A DNA stretch of 64,000 nucleotides from Rhodococcoides fascians A44A (lineage in GTDB: Bacteria > Actinomycetota > Actinomycetes > Mycobacteriales > Mycobacteriaceae). The DNA lies in the NCBI RefSeq assembly GCF_000760735.1, contig NZ_JMEX01000005.1:1146592-1210591 (forward strand), given 5' to 3'. Within the stretch, counting starts at the first letter, position 1; each line of letters opens with the position of its first letter. Shown here in pieces: positions 1-7,320 of this stretch. Both the position numbers and the translations under genes were made by a program. Below the pieces are notes generated by a model. That model did not search any database, was not told the DNA's origin, and saw only the letters and a program-made list of their open reading frames with translations.

Positions 1-53
1 CGTAGACCGCGCCGGAGCACAAATCCCTCTCGATGCGCATTCGCCGCTCGCAC

Positions 54-77
54 CTTACTCGGCAGTAAGATGCGAGT
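54..77 (+). promoter_or_regulatory. Candidate leaderless promoter with overlapping operator
   Basis: TAAGAT (66-71) matches the actinobacterial -10 pattern TANNNT and lies six bases before the ATG at 78, the usual geometry for a leaderless transcript; no Shine-Dalgarno sequence is visible. An inverted repeat, CTTACT-CGGC-AGTAAG (54-69), overlaps the -10 box, so a dimeric repressor (TetR-like sites often look like TTACTnnnnAGTAA) could block transcription. No good -35 box is seen. The regulator would have to be encoded outside the window. Confidence 0.45.
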
Positions 78-563
78 ATGACCGCCACCGGTACTACCTA
101 CGGCCTGTGGAAGAAGCTCCCCGACAACGTCGTCGGGCAGACGATCTTCTCCATCGGCATGTGTCTCAGGGTCCCGTACTTCGGATCCGTCCTCCCCCGC
201 GTGAAGTCCCTCGAGCCAGGTCGTTGCGAGGTGACTGCCCCGAAGTGGTGGGGAATCAGGAACCACTTGGGCACATTTCACGCGATCGCCGCGTGCAATC
301 TCGCCGAGGTGGCCATGGGCATGCTCGCCGAAGCGACGGTGCCACCGACGCATCGCTGGATCCCGAAGGAGATGACGGTGCGCTATCTGACCAAGGCCAC
401 CACATCACTGACCGCGGTAGCCCTGCTCGATTCACCCGATTGGGCAACCGTCACGGAGGGTTCGGACGTCGTCGTGCCGGTGTCGATTCGCGACAGCGCC
501 GGAGTCGAGGTCGTCCACGCGGACATCACCATCTGGATCTCCGCCGCGAGCCGACAGCGGTGA
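78..563 (+). CDS. Hotdog-fold DUF4442/PaaI-like thioesterase family protein
   Basis: The 161-residue protein has the size and pattern of the single-domain hotdog family that includes PaaI thioesterases and DUF4442 proteins: a long central helix region around residues 66-86 (FHAIAACNLAEVAMGMLAEA) followed by beta-strands carrying the RWIPKEMTVRYL segment (about 94-105). Family members hydrolyse or bind acyl-CoA thioesters in the cytoplasm; the substrate here cannot be read from sequence. The gene ends ten bases before the dehydrogenase, so it is probably first in an operon with the PapC-like and AurF-like genes. I chose the ATG at 78 because a TANNNT box lies six bases upstream. It could be a lipid-metabolism gene that simply flanks the biosynthetic locus. 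Confidence 0.7.
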   Translation: MTATGTTYGLWKKLPDNVVGQTIFSIGMCLRVPYFGSVLPRVKSLEPGRCEVTAPKWWGIRNHLGTFHAIAACNLAEVAMGMLAEATVPPTHRWIPKEMTVRYLTKATTSLTAVALLDSPDWATVTEGSDVVVPVSIRDSAGVEVVHADITIWISAASRQR

Positions 564-573
564 TACTCGACGA

Positions 574-1470
574 ATGAAGTCGTATGACGCTGTCGTGGTC
601 GGTGGCCGTGGAGCCGTCGGCACCCTTCTGGCCGGGCTCCTCGTCTCCGACGGGCTGTCCGTCGTCACCGTGGATGTCGACGCAACCGGCGATCCGCAGC
701 ACGGCTGTGACCATGTGCAGGGCAACATCGTCGATCCGGACGACACTCTCCGCGAGTTGTTGGCGTCGACGACCGTCGTCGTCCTGGCGGTCCCGGAATC
801 GGTAGCTCTTGCCGCGCAGGTACCGGATTCCGGCCGGGACATACTGCTGGTCGAAACACTGTCGGTGAAGTCCCGATTCGCCTCCTCGGTCGAGGCTCGG
901 TGGACGCAGGCCTCCGTGCTCGGTATCAATCCGATGTTCGCTCCGTCCCTCGGGATGGACGGACGCCCTGTCGCGGCGGTCGTCCACCGGGACGGCCCCC
1001 GCGTCGGCGAATTTCTTGCTCGTCTCGAAACGTGGGGCGGGCTGATCGTGCGAGTGAACGCCGACGAGCACGACCGGGTGGCTGCCGCAACGCAGGCTCT
1101 GACCCACGCTGCTGTGCTGGCGTTCGGATCTGCTCTCGCCTCGCTCGACGTCGACCCGGCGCTCGTGCACGCTCTCGCCCCTCCCCCTGCTCGTACCGCC
1201 CTGGCATTACTGGCTCGGGTGACGGGCGGTGAACCGGAGGTCTACTGGGATGTGCAATCCGGAAACCCCCATGCGGTGACCGCGCGGTCCGCGCTGGCGT
1301 CGGCGATGTCCGAGTTGAATTCGGTCGTCGAGGACGGCGTAGTGCCTGACTTCGAGAAGTTCCTCGATCGCGCCGAGTCGGGCCTACCCGATCCCGCCGG
1401 ATACGCGGCTCTCTGCGCTGCACTCTTCGGTATCGTGCGAGAACAAGGACGTGAGGAGAACCGGTCATGA
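574..1470 (+). CDS. PapC/TyrA-like prephenate dehydrogenase family protein
   Basis: The 298-residue protein starts with a Rossmann dinucleotide motif (VVGGRGAVGTLLAG, residues 7-20). It carries the family signature GINPMFAPS (about 113-121) and a helical segment with HDRVAAATQALTHAAVL that holds the His of TyrA enzymes. TyrA oxidatively decarboxylates prephenate to 4-hydroxyphenylpyruvate; the PapC branch does the same with 4-amino-4-deoxyprephenate on the way to p-aminophenylalanine (chloramphenicol and pristinamycin pathways). Its stop overlaps the next gene's start as ATGA (1467-1470), so the two are translationally coupled. Because the partner is an arylamine N-oxygenase, I favour the PapC role over ordinary tyrosine synthesis. 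That is inference: matching PabAB-like and PapB-like genes are not in the window and would be expected to the left. Confidence 0.75.
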   Translation: MKSYDAVVVGGRGAVGTLLAGLLVSDGLSVVTVDVDATGDPQHGCDHVQGNIVDPDDTLRELLASTTVVVLAVPESVALAAQVPDSGRDILLVETLSVKSRFASSVEARWTQASVLGINPMFAPSLGMDGRPVAAVVHRDGPRVGEFLARLETWGGLIVRVNADEHDRVAAATQALTHAAVLAFGSALASLDVDPALVHALAPPPARTALALLARVTGGEPEVYWDVQSGNPHAVTARSALASAMSELNSVVEDGVVPDFEKFLDRAESGLPDPAGYAALCAALFGIVREQGREENRS

Positions 1471-2420
1471 TCGACAATCCATCACTGCCCGAGTTCGACC
1501 CGGATGATCCAGTGGAGAGCGCGATCGTGTCGAGGCTGGCCGGCAACTGGGCCAATCGGGCCACGGTCAAGAAGCCCGAACCCGATCTGGACGACCTGTT
1601 CGATCATGCCAAGCACGACTTCCCGGAAGCTCTGATCCCGTTTGCGGAACACGACGTGTACCTCTCGCTGCCGGACGAGAAGCGGAAACGGATCCGGGCC
1701 TGGGGCTGGATCGCGTTCAACAAGAACGTCATGGACGTGGAACAGCACGTGGTCAATCCGGGCTTCTCACTCCTTGCCCAGGACGTGTTCGACACCGGAA
1801 TGGGTGACGTCCTCGCGATCGCTGTCACGCAGGCGATGGTCGACGAGCAGTACCACACCCTCATGCATCTGAACGCGAGCGCGCTCACCCGTCGTCAGCG
1901 CGGATGGGCGATGCCCGAGCGACAACTCCCGTTCAGCGCGACAGTCCGTGCTCAACGCGCCGCGCAGCTCGGTGCGGCGAACTCCGGAGCTGCTGCATTG
2001 AGCGCCCTCGCGTACACGACTGTCGCGGAGATCTCGATAACCTCCTACCTGGACTTGATCGAGGACGACGACATCATCCAACCGGTGAATCGCGCAACGG
2101 TGAAGCTCCACAATCGCGACGAGTACTGCCATGCCTCGATCGCCGACGAGATGGCCAAGATCGTCTTCGGCACACTGGACGACGGCGATCGGAGAGTGTT
2201 CCTCGACGGCCTCGCCCAGGGCATGAGAGCGTTCTCGGGCACGGACTTCTCGACGTGGGAAGCTATTCTTCGAGCCGAGAAGGTCGACGGCTTCGAGACA
2301 ATGCTTCGAGACATCGTCGACGACGGGAGCCGGGATCACCTCGTCCAGGACTACAGCGGCATTCGATCACTGTGCCGCGAACTGGACGTCGAGGACGAAA
2401 TAGGAATCGAGTGGTCGTGA
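1467..2420 (+). CDS. AurF-type diiron arylamine N-oxygenase
   Basis: The 317-residue protein carries all seven ligands expected for the AurF diiron site: E92, E127 and H130 (EQYH), E188, then H215, E219 and H222 in HNRDEYCH. Spacings of 35, 3, 58, 27, 4 and 3 residues match AurF almost exactly. AurF and its relative CmlI oxidise an aromatic amine through hydroxylamine and nitroso to nitro. Coupled by ATGA overlap to the PapC-like gene, it would act on an aminoaryl precursor such as p-aminophenylalanine or on the finished peptide. A five-base-pair hairpin (GCGAT-GTGAA-ATCGC, 2421-2435) follows the stop immediately. The family call is firm; the substrate is inferred from the neighbour. Confidence 0.85.
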   Translation: MIDNPSLPEFDPDDPVESAIVSRLAGNWANRATVKKPEPDLDDLFDHAKHDFPEALIPFAEHDVYLSLPDEKRKRIRAWGWIAFNKNVMDVEQHVVNPGFSLLAQDVFDTGMGDVLAIAVTQAMVDEQYHTLMHLNASALTRRQRGWAMPERQLPFSATVRAQRAAQLGAANSGAAALSALAYTTVAEISITSYLDLIEDDDIIQPVNRATVKLHNRDEYCHASIADEMAKIVFGTLDDGDRRVFLDGLAQGMRAFSGTDFSTWEAILRAEKVDGFETMLRDIVDDGSRDHLVQDYSGIRSLCRELDVEDEIGIEWS

Positions 2421-2552
2421 GCGATGTGAAATCGCCATCTTTCCCGGCAGGTAACATTTCGGTCCGGTGCCTGGATTGAACTGACGGGTACGCGCTCACC
2501 GAATCTCGCCTTCCGAAGAATCCGACTGCACCACCGACCGCACGGAGTATCG
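2421..2552 (+). promoter_or_regulatory. Gap between N-oxygenase and exporter genes
   Basis: The 132-base gap holds a small hairpin (2421-2435) with a short pyrimidine tract after it, a weak terminator candidate. A TANNNT box (TAACAT, 2452-2457) is a possible -10 element for the exporter genes. The exporter start at 2553 has a usable ribosome site (CGGAG, 2542-2546). None of these is strong on its own. Confidence 0.3.
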
Positions 2553-3524
2553 ATGCCCTTTCCCGAGGACGTAGCTGTACTGGTCGAAGACGTCCACAAA
2601 TCTTTCGACGACGTGCACGCCCTCCGAGGCATCAGCTTCTCGGCTCCCAAGGGGACCGTTCTCGGAATACTCGGCCCCAACGGCGCTGGTAAGACGACCA
2701 CGGTCAAAGTTCTGGCGACACTGATCAAACCGGACACCGGCAGGGCACTCGTCGCGGGCCACGACGTCGTGACCGATGCACCTGCGGTCCGCAGGTCCAT
2801 CATGATGACGGGCCAGTACGCCGCCCTCGACGACACTCTGTCCGGACGGGAGAACATCGAGCTGTTCGGTCGACTGATGGGCCTGGACAAGAAGGCGTCG
2901 AAGGCCCGCGCCCACGCGTTGCTCGAGGAATTCGACCTGGCGGACACCGGCAAACGACCGGTGCGCGGATACTCCGGTGGAATGCGCCGCCGCATCGACA
3001 TCGCATGTGGTCTGGTCGTTCGTCCGGAGGTCGTGTTTCTCGACGAACCGACGACGGGGCTGGATCCGCGCAGCCGTCAGGGCGTCTGGTCACTGGTCGA
3101 GGCACTCAAAGCGCAGGGCATCACCGTGCTGCTCACCACGCAGTACCTGGAGGAAGCCGACGTTCTGAGCGACAACATCATCGTCATCGACAAGGGAACG
3201 GTGATCGCGGAGGGAACGTCGGATCAGCTCAAGGCGATGACGGGAGGCAACTTCTGTGAAGTTGTCCCGGTCGATCCGAATCGCCTGCCGGAGGTTGTGA
3301 GGATTCTGGGCGAATTGGTGCCCGGCGTCGTGGCACGGGAACTCGCGCCCGGCGCAGACCGCGTCTCCATCCCTGCTCCGGACGGTGCTGCCACTTTGTC
3401 CGAGGTTCTTCGTCGAATCGACCATGCAGGCATTCCCTTGGCGGACATCGCACTGCGCCGGCCGTCTCTGGACGACGTCTTTCTCTCCCTGACCGGCCAC
3501 TCCAACACCGCCGCCACGCAGTGA
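2553..3524 (+). CDS. DrrA-type ABC exporter ATP-binding subunit
   Basis: The 323-residue cytoplasmic ATPase has Walker A GPNGAGKT (residues about 43-50), the signature YSGGMRRR (about 141-148) and Walker B with VVFLDEPTTGLD. The C-terminal extension of about 80 residues after the ATPase core is typical of the DrrA/DAT-A exporter group rather than of importers. It powers the two ABC-2 permeases encoded next (GTGA overlap at 3521-3524). DrrABC systems export daunorubicin in Streptomyces and complex lipids in mycobacteria, so export or self-resistance for the NRPS product is the natural reading. The ATG at 2553 is supported by the CGGAG upstream. Confidence 0.9.
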   Translation: MPFPEDVAVLVEDVHKSFDDVHALRGISFSAPKGTVLGILGPNGAGKTTTVKVLATLIKPDTGRALVAGHDVVTDAPAVRRSIMMTGQYAALDDTLSGRENIELFGRLMGLDKKASKARAHALLEEFDLADTGKRPVRGYSGGMRRRIDIACGLVVRPEVVFLDEPTTGLDPRSRQGVWSLVEALKAQGITVLLTTQYLEEADVLSDNIIVIDKGTVIAEGTSDQLKAMTGGNFCEVVPVDPNRLPEVVRILGELVPGVVARELAPGADRVSIPAPDGAATLSEVLRRIDHAGIPLADIALRRPSLDDVFLSLTGHSNTAATQ

Positions 3525-4366
3525 CCACGACTTCTCGAGACTCGACGGTGGCTGCTGCCTCGACCTCGGCAACGCCGACCGGCCGCACCCGTGCCAAGGC
3601 TCGTTTCGAGCCCTCGGGGTTCGTACAGTGGAAAGTCCTCACCGCGCGGACAGTCCGAACCATGGTCCGCAAAGGTGAGCTGTTCATCGCAGTCCTCGCA
3701 CCCCTGATCTTCACGCTGGGCTTCTTCCTGCCGCTGAAGTTCGTCATGCAGTTCCAGGGGATCGACTACGCGCAGTTCCTCATGCCGATCATCGTTCTGC
3801 AGGCAATGGCGTTCACTGCGATTTCCTCGGCGCAGCGAGCCTCGACGGAGACCCTGACGGGTCTGTCCACCCGCCTGAAGACCATGCCGGTCGTCATCGG
3901 CGCTCCTCTCATGGCACGAATGACGAGTGCGTTCCTCCGGTCGACGGTGACTCTGACTGCCGCTCTGATCTACGGGCACGTCATCGGGTTTCGATTCAGC
4001 GCGGGGTTCGACCAGGCCGTCATGTTCGGCGCCATGGCGCTGGCAATCAGTACCGTGCTGTCCTTCGGCGCCGATGCGATCGGAACTCTCTCGAAGAGCC
4101 CGGAAGCCACCAGTCAGGCGCTGACGTTGCCGCAGTTGATCCTGGGTATGGCGTCGACAGGGTTCGTTCCGGAGTCCGGCTTTCCCGAGTGGATTCGCCC
4201 GTTCGTGCGTAATCAGCCGATTTCACAGTTCGCGGCAGCGATGAGGGACATGGCCGACGGGACGGTCCAGCTGTCGGTCGTGCTCCCCGCCGTTCTCTGG
4301 ATCGTCGGCCTTACCCTTGTGCTCGTTCCACTTGCCCTGTGGGCGAGCCTGCGACGGAGAGACTGA
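3521..4366 (+). CDS. DrrB-like ABC-2 type permease
   Basis: The 281-residue membrane protein starts at a GTG that overlaps the ATPase stop (GTGA). A polar N-terminal region of about 45 residues precedes roughly six hydrophobic segments, including LFIAVLAPLIFTLGFFLPL near residue 55 and a C-terminal WIVGLTLVLVPLALW. The signature between the last segments, GFVPESGFPEWIRPFVRNQP, is typical of the ABC-2/DrrB family. It would form the transport channel with the next gene's product. Coupled translation with both neighbours indicates equal expression of the complex. Confidence 0.85.
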   Translation: MTTTSRDSTVAAASTSATPTGRTRAKARFEPSGFVQWKVLTARTVRTMVRKGELFIAVLAPLIFTLGFFLPLKFVMQFQGIDYAQFLMPIIVLQAMAFTAISSAQRASTETLTGLSTRLKTMPVVIGAPLMARMTSAFLRSTVTLTAALIYGHVIGFRFSAGFDQAVMFGAMALAISTVLSFGADAIGTLSKSPEATSQALTLPQLILGMASTGFVPESGFPEWIRPFVRNQPISQFAAAMRDMADGTVQLSVVLPAVLWIVGLTLVLVPLALWASLRRRD

Positions 4367-4368
4367 TC

Positions 4369-5217
4369 ATGACCGACATTCAGCCGCGCGCCGCTACCCG
4401 TGAGACGTTCGGGTTTCCGGAGCCCACGACGATGCTGCCGGAGTCGTCGGCACGTGCTCTGTTCGTCCACAGCACCATCCAGTGCACTCGCTTGCTCAAG
4501 CGTTGGTCGAGAGACCCTACGACCATGATTCAGGCCATGCTCTACCCGGCATTGATGCTTCTGATGTTCCGAGTGGTACTCGGGGACTCGATTTCGATGG
4601 CCACCGGGCAGCCCGCCGTGTACGGCCAGGTGCCTCTCATCGTGCTCATCGGCGCAATGTTCGGCTCCATCGTCAGTGCAGTGGGCCTCAAGCAAGAACG
4701 CATGAACGGGTTGCTGCCGCGTTTCTGGACTCTGCCCACCCACCGTGCAGCCGGATTGGTGGGTCGGATGATGGCCGAGGCCGTGCGTGTGTTCGTGACC
4801 ACGCTGGTGATCATCGCCATGGGGTTCGCGCTCGGATTCCGGCTCAACCAGGGCTTGCTGGCCGGACTGGGCCTCGTGCTTCTACCCATCGCGTTCGGGA
4901 TCGGGTTCGCGGTCCTGGTGACGTTTCTGGCCACCGTGTCACGAGACGCGCCGCTGGTCGAGTTGGTCTCGATTCTGTGCACTCTGCTGCTCTTCTTCAA
5001 CTCCGGGTTCGTGCCGGTGGCGGCGTACCCGACTTGGCTGCAGCCTGTGGTTGCAGCGCAGCCCATGTCGTGTGCGGTGGATGCGATGCGTGCCTTCGCT
5101 CTGGGCGGACCGACACTGACGCCCGTCCTGCAGACTCTCGCGTGGTCCTTCGGTCTGGTGATCGTGTTCCTCTACCCGGCCATCCGCGGTTACCGTCAGG
5201 CGTCCAGTTCCGCCTGA
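4369..5217 (+). CDS. DrrC-like ABC-2 type permease
   Basis: The 282-residue integral membrane protein is paralogous to the preceding permease, with segments such as LIVLIGAMFGSIVSAVGL, FGIGFAVLVTFLATV and FGLVIVFLYPAI, and the family motif NSGFVPVAAYPTWLQPVVAAQP before the last membrane pair. The frame is open from 4339, but I start at the ATG at 4369, two bases after the preceding stop and preceded by GGAGAG (4356-4361); the upstream start would overlap the preceding gene by 28 bases. It completes a two-permease ABC exporter. Confidence 0.85.
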   Translation: MTDIQPRAATRETFGFPEPTTMLPESSARALFVHSTIQCTRLLKRWSRDPTTMIQAMLYPALMLLMFRVVLGDSISMATGQPAVYGQVPLIVLIGAMFGSIVSAVGLKQERMNGLLPRFWTLPTHRAAGLVGRMMAEAVRVFVTTLVIIAMGFALGFRLNQGLLAGLGLVLLPIAFGIGFAVLVTFLATVSRDAPLVELVSILCTLLLFFNSGFVPVAAYPTWLQPVVAAQPMSCAVDAMRAFALGGPTLTPVLQTLAWSFGLVIVFLYPAIRGYRQASSSA

Positions 5218-5229
5218 GCAGTTTTCTTT

Positions 5230-5241
5230 TATGCTGTCGAT
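5230..5241 (+). promoter_or_regulatory. Candidate leaderless promoter of the glycosyltransferase
   Basis: TATGCT (5230-5235) is followed by six bases and then ATG at 5242. This is the -10-to-start spacing seen for leaderless mRNAs in mycolata, and no Shine-Dalgarno sequence is present. The short T-rich gap after the permease stop contrasts with the surrounding GC-rich DNA. No clear -35 box is seen. Confidence 0.4.
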
Positions 5242-6138
5242 ATGACAATCGACGCGCACCGAACTGTTCGCCCGACTGTTTCCGTCGTAATTCCGATGAA
5301 TGGAATTATCAGCCAACTCGACGAACAACTCGACGGATTGGCACAGCAAAATTATTCGGGGGAATTCGAAGTCGTAGTAGCCGACAACGGAGTCGGCGAT
5401 TTACTGAGGCGCCACATATCCGACCATTCGCTCAATACTCGTATGAAAATTCAGTACATCGACGCTTCCGAGCAGGCAGGTGTGTCGTTCGCCCGAAACT
5501 GCGGCGCACGGCACGCGTCGGGCGAATTTCTCGCCTTCTGTGATGCGGACGACATAGTCCACGAGAACTGGATCAGTTCACTTGTCGGCCTCGCGCAGGA
5601 TTTCGACGTCGTCGGAACGGCTGTGGAGACCGCGGGAATCAACACCGCGAAGGCAATGTCCTGGACGCCGTCCATGCCCGCCGAGCGGCAGGGACGGACC
5701 ACGTTTCTGCCTCACGCCATCGGCGCCAGCATGGGGGCCTGGACGGGCGTGTGGCGTGACCTGGGAGGGATGGACACCTCCTATCACGCCAGCGAGGACG
5801 TCGAGTTCTGCTGGCGAGCACAATTGGCCGGGTACACCTTCGGATTCCTACCGGTGGCCGAGGTCGCCTACAGGCTGCGCGAAGAGTTGCGGCCATTGCT
5901 TCGGCAGTCCTACAAGCTGGGGTACGGATTCGCGAGGCTGCAGGGCGAATACCGCGCCCGAGGCTGCCCTCCGGTCAGCGTTCGGCGGGTCGCTTACTGG
6001 TGGACGCTACTGATACTGGGAAATCCTCTGGTTCCCTCATTCGTCACCAAAGTTTCACGCGGCCAATGGGCACGAGCGGTTGCCGCGCATGCCGGTGAGG
6101 TGCGTGGAGGCTTGAAATATCACACTTTCGGCTGGTAG
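5242..6138 (+). CDS. Family 2 (GT-A fold) glycosyltransferase
   Basis: The 298-residue protein opens with VSVVIP (13-18), has the metal- and sugar-nucleotide-binding DAD (101-103, in CDADD), an acceptor-side motif SEDVEFCWR (184-192) with the likely catalytic acidic pair, and a C-terminal hydrophobic stretch (YWWTLLILGNPLVP) that may touch the membrane. GT2 enzymes transfer a sugar from a nucleotide donor; acceptor and sugar are not predictable. Its position 24 bases after an exporter and beside a Ser/Thr-rich NRPS makes O-glycosylation of the peptide plausible, but a cell-envelope polysaccharide role is equally possible. The first 50 codons are visibly richer in A and T than the neighbours, hinting at a separate origin. 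Confidence 0.75.
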   Translation: MTIDAHRTVRPTVSVVIPMNGIISQLDEQLDGLAQQNYSGEFEVVVADNGVGDLLRRHISDHSLNTRMKIQYIDASEQAGVSFARNCGARHASGEFLAFCDADDIVHENWISSLVGLAQDFDVVGTAVETAGINTAKAMSWTPSMPAERQGRTTFLPHAIGASMGAWTGVWRDLGGMDTSYHASEDVEFCWRAQLAGYTFGFLPVAEVAYRLREELRPLLRQSYKLGYGFARLQGEYRARGCPPVSVRRVAYWWTLLILGNPLVPSFVTKVSRGQWARAVAAHAGEVRGGLKYHTFGW

Positions 6139-6326
6139 CCATTTGCATTTACCCGCATGTCTCGTAATGCTGGGTAGATGTGCCGATCCGACGGGCGACA
6201 CTTGTCGCTCTCTCCGATGACGGCATCGGACGCGCTTCTGCTGGACACAGAACTGGTCGAAGCGACCTGAAGCAAACTGCAGGGGATGGACGAACCGCAG
6301 TGGACCAACCAACAAGGAGCAAGCAG
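6139..6326 (+). promoter_or_regulatory. Lipase upstream region with candidate promoter and inverted repeat
   Basis: TTGCAT (6143-6148) and TAATGC (6165-6170), 16 bases apart, are a plausible sigma-70-type promoter. The leader contains an inverted repeat CCGATG-ACGG-CATCGG (6214-6229) that could be an operator or hairpin. AAGGAG (6314-6319) lies seven bases before a TTG at 6327 and decides the lipase start. Confidence 0.35.
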
Positions 6327-7313
6327 TTGAACGCATGCGTACGACGCGGCCGAGCTTTCTTCACGACGCGGTCACTACGTGCACTCGTTTCAATGTGTGC
6401 CCTGGTCGGACTCGCTGCTGTGATCGGCGCACCGACTGCGTCCGCGCAGCCGGGAGTCGAACCGGAGCCGTTGTCCCTGGAGCGCATGGGTACGCCTCCC
6501 GAAGGCGCGAACGACTTCTCGTGCAAGCCCTCCGAAGCGCATCCTCGCCCGGTCATCCTGGTCCACGGAACCGACACCGACATGCAGGAGAGCTGGCCGA
6601 AACTTTCGCCCGAGCTCGCTGGTCAGGGCTACTGCGTGTTCGCTCTCAACTACGGCGCGATGCCGGTGATGTGGGACCACAGTCGCCTCGTCTGGGGAAT
6701 CGACGACATCGAGCAGTCAGCGAGCGAGCTCGGCCAATTCGTCGACTTGGTCCTGTCGAGCACCGGCGCTTCCCAGGTCGATCTCGTCGGACATTCGCAG
6801 GGAGGCACGGTCTCGCGGCAGTACCTCAAGTTCAACGGTGGTGCCGATGCATCCGACGCGTCGCGCAGCAAGGTGAACCAGGTCATCACTCTCGGCGCCA
6901 CCAACCACGGAACCAGCTTCAACGGGCTGCAGCAGCTGTACCTCCTCGCGGCATCGTTCGGGCTTCCCCGCGATCTGACGTCGCAACTGGTGTTCGGAAT
7001 CGCGGGCACACAACAGCTCATCGGTTCGCCCTTGTTGAAGAAGCTCAACGCCGGTAGCGAAGTCATGCCCGGTGTCGAGTACACCGTGATCGCAACCCGC
7101 AAGGACGAGGTCGTGACGCCTCCGGAGCGAACCTTCCTGAACGACGGCGGTACCGGCCAGGTGAAGAACGAGTGGGTCCAGGACATCTGCCCCGGCAACA
7201 CGGCGTCGCACATGGGTCTGACGCGTGATCCGGATGTGTTCTACATGATCAGTCGCGCGTTGGATCCCACGTACCCGGACTCGCACCCCTTGGAGTGCGC
7301 TCCACAGTCCTGA
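6327..7313 (+). CDS. Secreted alpha/beta-hydrolase, lipase family
   Basis: Starting at the TTG at 6327 gives 328 residues with a textbook export signal: basic VRRGRAFFTTR, a hydrophobic core, and a cleavage site after ASA at residue 40. The frame is open upstream to a GTG at 6180, but that reading would bury the signal and has no ribosome site. The mature enzyme has an oxyanion HG (80-81), nucleophile GHSQGG (Ser about 157), and likely Asp 260 and His 295. It belongs to the actinobacterial secreted triacylglycerol lipase group and would hydrolyse lipid esters outside the membrane. It ends seven bases from the stop of the convergent synthetase S5, so there is no room for a terminator between them. 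A link to the peptide product is not shown. Confidence 0.85.
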   Translation: MNACVRRGRAFFTTRSLRALVSMCALVGLAAVIGAPTASAQPGVEPEPLSLERMGTPPEGANDFSCKPSEAHPRPVILVHGTDTDMQESWPKLSPELAGQGYCVFALNYGAMPVMWDHSRLVWGIDDIEQSASELGQFVDLVLSSTGASQVDLVGHSQGGTVSRQYLKFNGGADASDASRSKVNQVITLGATNHGTSFNGLQQLYLLAASFGLPRDLTSQLVFGIAGTQQLIGSPLLKKLNAGSEVMPGVEYTVIATRKDEVVTPPERTFLNDGGTGQVKNEWVQDICPGNTASHMGLTRDPDVFYMISRALDPTYPDSHPLECAPQS

Positions 7314-7320
7314 CCTGCCG

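Noticed and set aside
4339..4368. Start of the second permease at 4339
   Set aside because: It would overlap the preceding gene by 28 bases; the ATG at 4369 has a ribosome site and directly follows the stop.
6180..6326. Lipase start at 6180
   Set aside because: It would place 49 non-signal residues before a clear export signal; AAGGAG and the TTG at 6327 fit better.
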